The notes beneath the pieces were generated by a model, which ran no database searches, was not told the origin of the DNA, and was given only the letters and a program-made list of their open reading frames with translations. Positions 1 to 5,371 of a DNA stretch of 6,084 bases are shown one piece after another. Made by a program: the position numbers and the translations under genes. Position 1 is the first letter of the stretch. Each line of letters begins with the position of its first letter. The stretch comes from an uncultured Blautia sp. (lineage in GTDB: Bacteria; Bacillota; Clostridia; Lachnospirales; Lachnospiraceae): NCBI GenBank assembly GCA_934371915.1, contig CAKROE010000117.1, forward strand, positions 1-6,084, in the 5' to 3' direction.

Positions 1-383
1 CCTATCAGATGTGCAGTAAAAAAGAATATTACGAGTGCCTGATACGTCTTGCCATGCATCCCAAAAAGCCTGCACTTACTGACGTAATGCTGGAAACACT
101 GTCTATCATTGCGTATAAACAACCGGTTACAAAAGCTGAAATCGAGAAGATCCGTGGTGTAAAATGTGACCATGCCATCAACAAGCTCGTTGAATACGAA
201 CTGGTCAGAGAACTCGGACGACTGGATGCACCGGGACGCCCGATTCTTTTCGGAACCACCGAGGAATTTCTACGTTGCTTCGGAGTACAGGGACTGGAAG
301 AACTGCCTTCTGTGGATCCGGTACGTCTTGAAGATTTCAAGGCAGAAGCCGAAGAGGAGATTCAGCTTCGTCTGGATGTCTGA
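1..383 (+). CDS. scpB: Segregation and condensation protein B (ScpB), 3' part only
   Basis: ScpB is the winged-helix partner of ScpA (kleisin) and Smc in the bacterial condensin that organises and helps segregate the chromosome; it acts in the cytoplasm on the nucleoid. The reading frame is open to the left edge: the codons before the first ATG (position 9) read Tyr-Gln, which fits the family pattern YQ-x-x-x-K-x-EYY, so that ATG is internal and not the start. About 126 residues are present, against roughly 180-200 in complete family members, so the first winged helix is mostly missing. The second winged helix is whole and diagnostic: LETLSIIAYKQPVTKAEIE, then IRGVKCDHAINKL, then GRLDAPGRPILFGTT and a C-terminal FGVQGLEELP. 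The acidic tail ends at TGA 381-383. In most Firmicutes scpA lies immediately upstream; that is expected here but outside the window. Confidence 0.95.
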   Translation, partial: YQMCSKKEYYECLIRLAMHPKKPALTDVMLETLSIIAYKQPVTKAEIEKIRGVKCDHAINKLVEYELVRELGRLDAPGRPILFGTTEEFLRCFGVQGLEELPSVDPVRLEDFKAEAEEEIQLRLDV

Positions 384-425
384 ACCTTCATAAACAGCTC
401 TATAAAACCGACAAACCTGTAAAAA

Positions 426-433
426 AGAAAGGA
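426..433 (+). promoter_or_regulatory. Ribosome binding site that fixes the start of the phospholipase C family gene
   Basis: AGAAAGGA ends eight bases before the ATG at 442. The in-frame ATG at 433 overlaps the last base of this site, leaving no spacing, so it is unlikely to be used even though it gives a longer frame. Confidence 0.65.
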
Positions 434-441
434 TGAGTCCT

Positions 442-1236
442 ATGCCCACTACCTATGCCCACGATTTATTCGGTCAGAAAGTATACTCTTTTCTGACGCC
501 TGAAATCAGACAGGTTATCCGAAAAAACAAAAATCTTTTTCGTATCGGCCTGCATGGACCGGATATTCTTTTTTATGACATTCCAAATACCAGAGTCACC
601 GGCACCGGAATTGCGATGCATCGTGAAACAGCAGCTCCTTTTTTTGAAAGAGGAATGACGCTTGTCCGTCAGAAACATGACGAAAAACTACTTGCATATC
701 TTTTGGGATTTGCGTGCCACTATCTGCTCGACAGTACCTGTCATCCATACGTATATGAAATGGCAGAAAAAGAAGTGATCTCACATACGCTCCTTGAAAA
801 GGAATTTGATCGTACCCTGATGCTGGAAACCGGCAAAAATCCCTATCATTATTACCCGTCATGTGGTGTTGTACCACGCATTATGTATGCACGCGTAATC
901 CACCGGGCAATTCCGAAGATTCGTACCCGTGAGATCCATACCTCTCTGAAATTTATGAAACTGATCACAAACTGCCTCGTCTATGATAATCATGGCAGAA
1001 GGAAAAAATTTCTCACCTTTCTGTCCCGCATTGCAGGCAAAAAGCTTTCCGATGAAATGATGGAATACTTTATGGAAAAAGATCCCGTACCCGGAAGTGC
1101 AGTACCGGTGTATAAATTACACACACTGTTTGATCAGGCACTTCTGGCTGCTCCCGAAGACCTTGCCGAACTGTACCGACTTTCCATACATGATCAGCCA
1201 TTATCTGACCGGTGGTATCATACTTATAACGGATAA
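442..1236 (+). CDS. Zinc-dependent phospholipase C family protein, cytoplasmic, substrate unknown
   Basis: This 264-residue protein belongs to the Zn-dependent PLC family (Pfam Zn_dep_PLPC type), founded on clostridial and Bacillus phospholipases C that bind three metals through His, Asp and Glu. Metal-ligand-like motifs appear in family order: TYAHDLFG (His7), GPDILFY (39-45), MH (59-60), GFACHYLLDSTCHPY (89-103, with H93-x3-D97-x3-H101), and HTLLEKEFDR (115-124). The C-terminal half is basic and helical and I recognise no second domain. Unlike the secreted toxins it has no signal peptide and begins MPTTYAHD, so it should be cytoplasmic; lipase activity is not shown by the sequence, and a different phosphoester or structural role is possible. 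Start 442 is preferred to the in-frame ATG at 433 because of ribosome binding site spacing. It lies 58 bases after scpB with no terminator between, and 61 bases before the carboxypeptidase, so all three may be co-transcribed. Confidence 0.88.
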   Translation: MPTTYAHDLFGQKVYSFLTPEIRQVIRKNKNLFRIGLHGPDILFYDIPNTRVTGTGIAMHRETAAPFFERGMTLVRQKHDEKLLAYLLGFACHYLLDSTCHPYVYEMAEKEVISHTLLEKEFDRTLMLETGKNPYHYYPSCGVVPRIMYARVIHRAIPKIRTREIHTSLKFMKLITNCLVYDNHGRRKKFLTFLSRIAGKKLSDEMMEYFMEKDPVPGSAVPVYKLHTLFDQALLAAPEDLAELYRLSIHDQPLSDRWYHTYNG

Positions 1237-1283
1237 CAGTCTCTGGAATAAAGCCTGTCTGTCTGCATAAAATAGTTTCATAT

Positions 1284-1294
1284 AAGTGAGGTGG
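1284..1294 (+). promoter_or_regulatory. Ribosome binding site that fixes the start of the D-Ala-D-Ala carboxypeptidase
   Basis: AAGTGAGGTGG contains GAGGTG (1288-1293), a strong match to the 16S rRNA anti-Shine-Dalgarno sequence, four bases before ATG 1298. The in-frame GTG at 1286 lies inside this site and would add only MRWT ahead of a normal signal peptide, so it should not be taken as the start. Confidence 0.8.
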
Positions 1295-1297
1295 ACT

Positions 1298-2536
1298 ATG
1301 AAATTCAGACACAGAGTTTTTTTCATTGCAATCGCTGTATTTACATTCTGCCATCAGATTCCGGTTTCTGCACAGTCTCTGGACCATGCAGTCCTGATGG
1401 TCCCGGAACTGCCGGATAGTCTGTATTCCCTGTCTGCGATCCTGATGGATGGCGATTCAGGAAGAATCCTTTATGAAAAGAAGGGCGAAACACCCCGTCC
1501 CAATGCAAGTACAACAAAAGTTCTCACCTGTATTCTTGCACTGGAAAACGGCGATGGCGATGATTACGTGCAGATATCCGCCAATGCAGCTTCCCAGCCG
1601 CAGGTAAAACTCGGACTTCAGAAGGGAGAGCAGTATTATCTGGAAGATCTTCTGTATTCGCTGCTTCTTCAGAGCCACAATGATTCTGCCGTAGCAATTG
1701 CAGAACATATCGGAGGTTCTGTAAAGAAATTTTCAGATATGATGAATTCCAAAGCACGTGAAATCGGATGCACGGATACACATTTCATTACACCAAACGG
1801 TCTGGATGCCGAGGACAGTGGAGGGACACATCACACGACCGCATCGGATCTCGCACTGATCATGCGCTATGCAATCAAAAACAAAATATTTTTGCAGATT
1901 GCACAGACAAAAGAGTATTCTTTTTCTGACCTGAGCAAAAAACGGACTTTTTCCGTTCATAACACAAACGCACTGTTTTCCATGACAGACGGAGTGCTTG
2001 CCGGTAAAACCGGTTTTACCGGTGATGCCGGATATTGCTATGTCTGTGCCGTTCAAAAAGATGACCGTACATTTATCATCGCACTTCTCGGTGCCGGATG
2101 GCCGGGCCACAAAACCTACAAATGGCATGACACCTTAAAACTTCTGGAATATGGCAAAAATAATTTTTACTACCGCAGTTTCTGGCAGGAACCGGATCTG
2201 TCCTATATTCCGGTAAAAGACGGCATCCCGGAAAATGCATCCCGTGCAGATAACATTTTGCCGATCGGCAGCATCTACATCGGAGGCCGGATCGGAGTTA
2301 CTGAAGAGGAGAAACAACAGAAGCTCCTTCTGAATGATGATGACTGTCTGCAATATCAGGTGCGTCTGAAAGATAAATTACAGGCACCGGTCAGAAAAGG
2401 AGAGCAGATAGGCCGGGTTGTTTATATGCTTAACGGACAGAAGATTGCATCTTTTCCGATATTTGCCGTACAGAACGTTGACAGAATCACGTTTCTGTAT
2501 TGCGCAGAACTTGTTTTCAGAAATTTCTTTCATTAA
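1298..2536 (+). CDS. D-alanyl-D-alanine carboxypeptidase (DacF/PBP5-like, peptidase S11), secreted
   Basis: This low-molecular-weight penicillin-binding protein removes the terminal D-Ala from peptidoglycan pentapeptides outside the membrane and so limits cross-linking. The 412-residue product starts with a signal peptide: basic MKFRHR, a hydrophobic stretch to about residue 22, and a VSA-Q cleavage site near residue 25. All three catalytic motifs are intact: S71-T-T-K74 (nucleophile Ser71, inside NASTTKVLT), S126-H-N128, and K237-T-G239 (in LAGKTGFTGDAGY). The catalytic domain spans about 45-290. Residues 300-400 look like the beta-rich PBP5 C-terminal domain, with a GEQIGRVVYMLNGQ segment. 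The final residues, ITFLYCAELVFRNFF, are hydrophobic or amphipathic and may be the membrane anchor usual in this family. Length fits DacF-type enzymes (about 380-440). The gene is followed by an intrinsic terminator. The choice among dacA, dacB and dacF is not settled by sequence alone. Confidence 0.95.
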   Translation: MKFRHRVFFIAIAVFTFCHQIPVSAQSLDHAVLMVPELPDSLYSLSAILMDGDSGRILYEKKGETPRPNASTTKVLTCILALENGDGDDYVQISANAASQPQVKLGLQKGEQYYLEDLLYSLLLQSHNDSAVAIAEHIGGSVKKFSDMMNSKAREIGCTDTHFITPNGLDAEDSGGTHHTTASDLALIMRYAIKNKIFLQIAQTKEYSFSDLSKKRTFSVHNTNALFSMTDGVLAGKTGFTGDAGYCYVCAVQKDDRTFIIALLGAGWPGHKTYKWHDTLKLLEYGKNNFYYRSFWQEPDLSYIPVKDGIPENASRADNILPIGSIYIGGRIGVTEEEKQQKLLLNDDDCLQYQVRLKDKLQAPVRKGEQIGRVVYMLNGQKIASFPIFAVQNVDRITFLYCAELVFRNFFH

Positions 2537-2566
2537 TGAACATCTGAAATCCAAAATAAAGCATCG

Positions 2567-2598
2567 AAAACTTCTCTCGGGCCGGGAGAAGTTTTTTT
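2567..2598 (+). terminator. Intrinsic (rho-independent) terminator after the carboxypeptidase gene
   Basis: A 10-bp perfect stem pairs 2567-2576 (AAAACTTCTC) with 2586-2595 (GAGAAGTTTT). It extends by one G-T and one C-G pair to a 5-base loop (2579-2583), and the 3' arm runs into seven T (2592-2598). It starts about 30 bases after the stop codon at 2536. It should end the upstream transcript and insulate the decarboxylase operon. The reverse orientation has only four T after the stem, so it would be weak on the other strand. Confidence 0.92.
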
Positions 2599-2647
2599 GT
2601 AATTTATAAACATAAAGGCATACACTGTACATTAAACGACACAGGGA

Positions 2648-2661
2648 GTTAAAGTTTTAAC
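2648..2661 (+). promoter_or_regulatory. Inverted repeat upstream of the -35 box, possible operator
   Basis: GTTAAA-GT-TTTAAC is a perfect 6-bp inverted repeat with a 2-base centre, about 18 bases upstream of the -35 hexamer. Its symmetry and position would suit a dimeric regulator or an activator site. In A+T-rich DNA such a palindrome can also occur by chance; no regulator is identified. Confidence 0.3.
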
Positions 2662-2679
2662 AAAAAAACAGGAAAAATG

Positions 2680-2708
2680 TTGAAATCTACTTCAAAAAAG
2701 GTTACAAT
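2680..2708 (+). promoter_or_regulatory. Sigma-A type promoter for the decarboxylase operon
   Basis: The -35 box TTGAAA (2680-2685) and the -10 box TACAAT (2703-2708) each have five of six consensus bases and are separated by the ideal 17 bases. Transcription would begin near 2714-2716, giving a leader of about 53 nt before ATG 2768. A perfect TATAAT overlaps just downstream (2709-2714) but lies 23 bases from this -35 box and has no good -35 of its own; it could allow alternative initiation. A TTGAA-n6-TTCAA inverted repeat (2680-2695) covers the -35 box and is a plausible repressor site. Confidence 0.75.
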
Positions 2709-2714
2709 TATAAT

Positions 2715-2767
2715 CGGCTAAAATTTTGGTTATATTTAAAATTTTATAAAATGGAGGGCAAGAAAGA
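2715..2767 (+). promoter_or_regulatory. A+T-rich 5' leader of the decarboxylase operon with its ribosome binding site
   Basis: The leader holds two identical AAAATTTT blocks (2720-2727 and 2738-2745, 18 bases apart), each self-complementary, then GGAGGG (2753-2758) nine bases before the start codon. It has no G+C-rich hairpin and no riboswitch consensus that I recognise. The blocks may only keep the ribosome binding site free of structure. Confidence 0.4.
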
Positions 2768-4204
2768 ATGAGTAATGCAACACAAAGCTTAGCAGGCACA
2801 AGAATTACTTCTTTGCTTGACGCAAACAGTTTTGTTGAAATCGGTAAAAGTGTAACAGCCAGAGCCACTGATTTCAATTTAACTGAAACAAAAGCGCCTT
2901 CAGACGGTGTTATCACCGGATATGGTGTAATTGACGGAAATCTTGTATATGTATACAGCCAGGATGCTTCTGTATTAAACGGAACCGTCGGCGAAATGCA
3001 TGCCAGAAAGATTACCGCTCTGTATGATCTTGCAATGAAGACAGGAGCTCCTGTAATCGGTCTTGTTGACTGCGCAGGTATGCGTCTTCAGGAAGCAACT
3101 GATGCTCTTGAGGCATTTGGTTCCATTTACCTGAAACAGACACTGGCTTCCGGAATGATTCCGCAGATCACAGCAGTATTCGGTACATGCGGTGGCGGTA
3201 TGGCAATCATCCCGGCACTTACAGACTTTACATTCATCGAATCCAAAAATGGCAAAATGTTTGTAAACAGCCCGAACGCCCTGGACGGCAACTACACTGA
3301 AAAATGTGATACAGCCGCAGCAGCATTCCAGAGCGAAGAGACAGGTCTTATCGACGGCACAGGTTCCGAAGAAGAAATCCTCGGACAAATCCGCCAGCTG
3401 ATCGGCCTTCTTCCTTCAAACTTTGAAGACAACGATTCTTTCGTAGAATGCACAGATGATCTCAACCGTACATGCGATGACATCGCAGCATGTGTTGGAG
3501 ATACATCCATTGCACTTTCCAGAATCGCTGACAACGGAATCTTCTTCGAAACAAAGAAAGATTACGGCAAAGACGTTGTTACAGGTTTCCTTCGTCTGAA
3601 CGGAGCAACTGTTGGTGCAGTAGCAAACAGAACAGAAGTATATGATGCAGAAGGCAACAAAGCCGAAGAATTCGACGGAACCATCTCTGCAAGAGGTGCA
3701 AGAAAAGCAGCCGGATTCGTAAAATTCTGTGATGCGTTTGATATCCCTGTTCTGACACTTACAAACGTAACCGGATTCAAAGCAACTCTCTGCAGCGAAA
3801 AGATGATTGCAAAAGCAGTTGGTGAAATGATCCATGCATTTGCTGATGCAACTGTTCCGAAAGTAAACGTTGTGATCGGTAAAGCATATGGTACAGCATA
3901 TGTAGCAATGAACAGCAAATCCGTAGGTGCAGACCTCGTATATGCATGGGACAATGCAGAAATCGGTATGATGGATGCTTCTCTTGCAGCCAAGATCATG
4001 TATCCGGGCGAAGAAGCTTCTGTCCTGAACGAAAAAGCAGCTGCATACAGAGAACTTCAGTCCAATGTAGAATCCGCAGCAGCAAGAGGCTATGTTGACA
4101 CAGTGATCGCTCCGGCTGATACACGTAAATACGTAATCGGAGCTTTTGAAATGCTTTTCACAAAGAGAGAAGACCGTCCATCCAAAAAACATGGCACAGT
4201 CTAA
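2768..4204 (+). CDS. Biotin-dependent acyl-CoA carboxyltransferase (decarboxylase alpha subunit, MmdA/PccB-like), divergent
   Basis: This 478-residue two-domain crotonase-fold protein belongs to the family of MmdA, GcdA and propionyl-CoA carboxylase beta. In decarboxylases it moves the free carboxyl group of a CoA-linked malonate-type acid onto biotin, in the cytoplasm, at the membrane complex. Family landmarks in order: LLDANSFVEIG (17-27), DGVITGYGVIDG (46-57), GEMHARKI (75-82), DCAGMRLQEA (101-110), GTCGGGMAIIPAL (139-151), TNVTGF (332-337), ATVPKVNVVIGKAYGTAY (361-378), GADLVYAWDNAEIG (387-400), RGYVDTVIAPADTRKYVI (440-457) and a C-terminal PSKKHG. The N-domain is about 1-240 and the C-domain 241-478. 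It is slightly shorter than MmdA (about 510) and much shorter than GcdA (about 587). Oddities: the usual SGGARIQEG is CAGMRLQEA and the usual KAYGGAYD is KAYGTAYV, both at the active site. The membrane subunits downstream argue for decarboxylase, not carboxylase. The substrate is open; methylmalonyl-CoA is the default guess. Confidence 0.88.
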   Translation: MSNATQSLAGTRITSLLDANSFVEIGKSVTARATDFNLTETKAPSDGVITGYGVIDGNLVYVYSQDASVLNGTVGEMHARKITALYDLAMKTGAPVIGLVDCAGMRLQEATDALEAFGSIYLKQTLASGMIPQITAVFGTCGGGMAIIPALTDFTFIESKNGKMFVNSPNALDGNYTEKCDTAAAAFQSEETGLIDGTGSEEEILGQIRQLIGLLPSNFEDNDSFVECTDDLNRTCDDIAACVGDTSIALSRIADNGIFFETKKDYGKDVVTGFLRLNGATVGAVANRTEVYDAEGNKAEEFDGTISARGARKAAGFVKFCDAFDIPVLTLTNVTGFKATLCSEKMIAKAVGEMIHAFADATVPKVNVVIGKAYGTAYVAMNSKSVGADLVYAWDNAEIGMMDASLAAKIMYPGEEASVLNEKAAAYRELQSNVESAAARGYVDTVIAPADTRKYVIGAFEMLFTKREDRPSKKHGTV

Positions 4205-4217
4205 GTGAGGTGAGCAT

Positions 4218-4964
4218 ATGAATCAGATGTTTAAAAAAGCTTCCTCCGTCCTGACAGCAGTTGTATGTGCCGCATCCATTACATTTTCCGGTGCATCACT
4301 GGTTCTGGCAGACGGTGAAATTGACGATCAGACAAAAACAACTATCGAAACAACCGCTGAGGGACTGACCGAAACCATTATTCCGCTGACTGATGAGCAG
4401 ATCGAATCATACATGAACTCCGGTGACGACTTTACCGAAAATGCTATGGCAGCATGGACTGGTGCAAAAGAAGAACTCGGCGATATGAAAGAGACAGGAT
4501 CTGTTGAAATTGAATATTCAGATGATGAATATACAGCAACCATACCTGTTACTTTTGAAAAAGAAAATGCGGAATTCATTTACGTATTTGACAAGAACCT
4601 GACACCTACATCACTTTCTGTAGATGTAAAATATTCATTTGCTACTACTATGAAAAACGCAGCACTGAATACAGTTATGGGACTTGGAACCGTATTTGTA
4701 ATTCTTGTTATGCTGATTTTCCTGATCTCCCTGTTCCAGTTTATTCCGGGATCCGGAGCACAGGAAGCAAAAGCAAAGAAAAAAGCAGCAGAAGAGGCAG
4801 CTTCCGCACCGGCTCCTGTACCGGTTGCAGCAGCTTCTGTACAGGAAGCTGACAACTCAGAACTGATTGCTGTAATTGCAGCCGCTATCGCAGCATCCGA
4901 AGGAACTTCAACAGACGGATTTGTTGTTCGTTCCATCCGCAAAATCAACCGCAAAAAAAGGTAA
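4218..4964 (+). CDS. oadG: OadG-family decarboxylase membrane subunit (gamma/delta) with extra extracytoplasmic domain
   Basis: OadG/MmdD subunits tie the carboxyltransferase and biotin carrier to the membrane pump. This 248-residue version has a signal peptide (MNQMFKKASS, hydrophobic 9-29, likely cut after VLA at 31). A soluble acidic region (about 32-145) follows, including a beta-rich part EYTATIPVTFEKENAEFIYVF. Next come one membrane helix (about 148-174, NTVMGLGTVFVILVMLIFLI), a Lys-rich stop (KAKKK), an Ala/Pro linker (190-212), and a C-terminal segment NSELIAVIAAAIAASEG then FVVRSIRKINRKKR that is typical of OadG. Classical OadG/MmdD proteins are about 80-120 residues and lack the outer domain. 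The membrane helix and C-tail make the assignment; the outer region resembles small secreted DUF3887-like domains, a weak guess. It starts 13 bases after the previous stop, with GTGAGGTGAG ahead of the ATG. The symbol follows the family, not a proven oxaloacetate substrate. Confidence 0.85.
   Translation: MNQMFKKASSVLTAVVCAASITFSGASLVLADGEIDDQTKTTIETTAEGLTETIIPLTDEQIESYMNSGDDFTENAMAAWTGAKEELGDMKETGSVEIEYSDDEYTATIPVTFEKENAEFIYVFDKNLTPTSLSVDVKYSFATTMKNAALNTVMGLGTVFVILVMLIFLISLFQFIPGSGAQEAKAKKKAAEEAASAPAPVPVAAASVQEADNSELIAVIAAAIAASEGTSTDGFVVRSIRKINRKKR
4753..4854 (+). repeat. Low-complexity Ala/Lys/Pro linker coding region
   Basis: This stretch encodes residues of about 179-212 of the OadG-family subunit, made mostly of Ala, Lys, Glu and Pro with GCA-rich codons. 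It resembles the flexible linker in the biotin carrier gene downstream and would give reach between the membrane helix and the C-terminal contact segment. Confidence 0.5.
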
Positions 4965-4986
4965 TTGACAATTAGGAGGATTTAAA

Positions 4987-5355
4987 ATGAAAAGTTATAC
5001 AATCACTGTAAACGGAACAGCATATGAAGTTACTGTAGAAGAAACAGGCAGCGTTTCCGCTCCGGCAGCAGCACCGGTTGCAGCTCCTAAAGCAGCTCCG
5101 GCAGCAGCACCAAAAGCAGCAGCTCCGGCAGCAGGTGCAGGCGCAGTTAAAGTTACCGCTTCCGTACCTGGTAAAGTTCTCAAAATCGTAGCATCTGCAG
5201 GACAGGCAGTAAAAGCCGGTGACAATATCATCATTCTGGAATCCATGAAAATGGAAATCCCGGTTGTTGCTCCACAGGATGGTACAGTAGCCAGCATCGA
5301 TACATCCGAAGGTGCATCCGTAGAAAACGGAGATACTCTGGCTACAATGAACTAG
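4987..5355 (+). CDS. Biotin carrier protein of the sodium-translocating decarboxylase (MmdC/GcdC-like)
   Basis: This 122-residue protein carries biotin between the carboxyltransferase active site and the membrane pump. It has three parts. A short N-terminal beta segment (MKSYTITVNGTAYEVTVEE, 1-19) is typical of decarboxylase carriers. A flexible Ala/Pro linker spans about 22-52. A biotinyl/lipoyl domain (53-122) contains VTASVPGKVLKIVASAGQAV, the biotinylation site E85-S-M-K88-M-E90 with Lys88 as the attachment residue, and the mirror half PQDGTVASIDTSEGASVENGDTLATM. ESMKM in place of AMKM is a common variant. Length matches MmdC and GcdC-type carriers (about 120-145). AGGAGG (4974-4979) stands seven bases before the start, and the gene begins 22 bases after oadG. 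It needs a biotin ligase (BirA), not present in the window. A lipoyl carrier is unlikely given the MKM motif and neighbours. Confidence 0.95.
   Translation: MKSYTITVNGTAYEVTVEETGSVSAPAAAPVAAPKAAPAAAPKAAAPAAGAGAVKVTASVPGKVLKIVASAGQAVKAGDNIIILESMKMEIPVVAPQDGTVASIDTSEGASVENGDTLATMN
5059..5139 (+). repeat. Codon-level direct repeats encoding the Ala/Pro hinge of the biotin carrier
   Basis: A 17-base unit, GCTCCGGCAGCAGCACC, occurs exactly at 5059-5075 and 5095-5111 (36 bases apart, in frame), and a related unit with GCAGCTCCGGCAGCAG occurs at 5092-5107 and 5119-5134 (27 bases apart). Together they encode the AP-rich linker. In-frame repeats like these can lengthen or shorten by slippage without breaking the protein. 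Confidence 0.8.
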
Positions 5356-5371
5356 GACGGGAGGTAATCAA

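Noticed and set aside
1237..1297. Possible separate promoter for the carboxypeptidase (TAAAAT at 1268-1273)
   Set aside because: No acceptable -35 hexamer lies 16-18 bases upstream; read-through from the preceding gene is the simpler view.
1237..1383. Repeated 11-mer CAGTCTCTGGA at 1237-1247 and 1373-1383
   Set aside because: One copy is intergenic and one encodes the mature N-terminus of the carboxypeptidase; there is no flanking similarity, so it is taken as chance.
2418..2609. Small plus-strand open frame across the end of the carboxypeptidase and the terminator
   Set aside because: It overlaps a real gene in another frame, runs through the terminator hairpin and has no recognisable product.
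2751..2771. Six-codon upstream frame whose TGA overlaps the carboxyltransferase ATG (ATGA)
   Set aside because: Its ATG overlaps the start of the GGAGGG ribosome binding site and has no site of its own, so coupled translation of a leader peptide is unlikely.
3562..3999. Minus-strand open frame of 145 codons
   Set aside because: It is a second shadow of the same carboxyltransferase gene with no recognisable domain.
3416..4192. Long Cys-rich minus-strand open frame (258 codons)
   Set aside because: It is in register with the sense codons of a clear carboxyltransferase, and its Cys/Phe-rich composition is the direct complement of GCA, ACA and GAA codons. No ribosome binding site or family resemblance is seen.
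2768..4204. Acetyl- or propionyl-CoA carboxylase beta subunit instead of a decarboxylase subunit
   Set aside because: No biotin carboxylase gene is adjacent, while OadG, a small biotin carrier and the sodium-pump beta subunit follow in tight order, the hallmark of a sodium-translocating decarboxylase.
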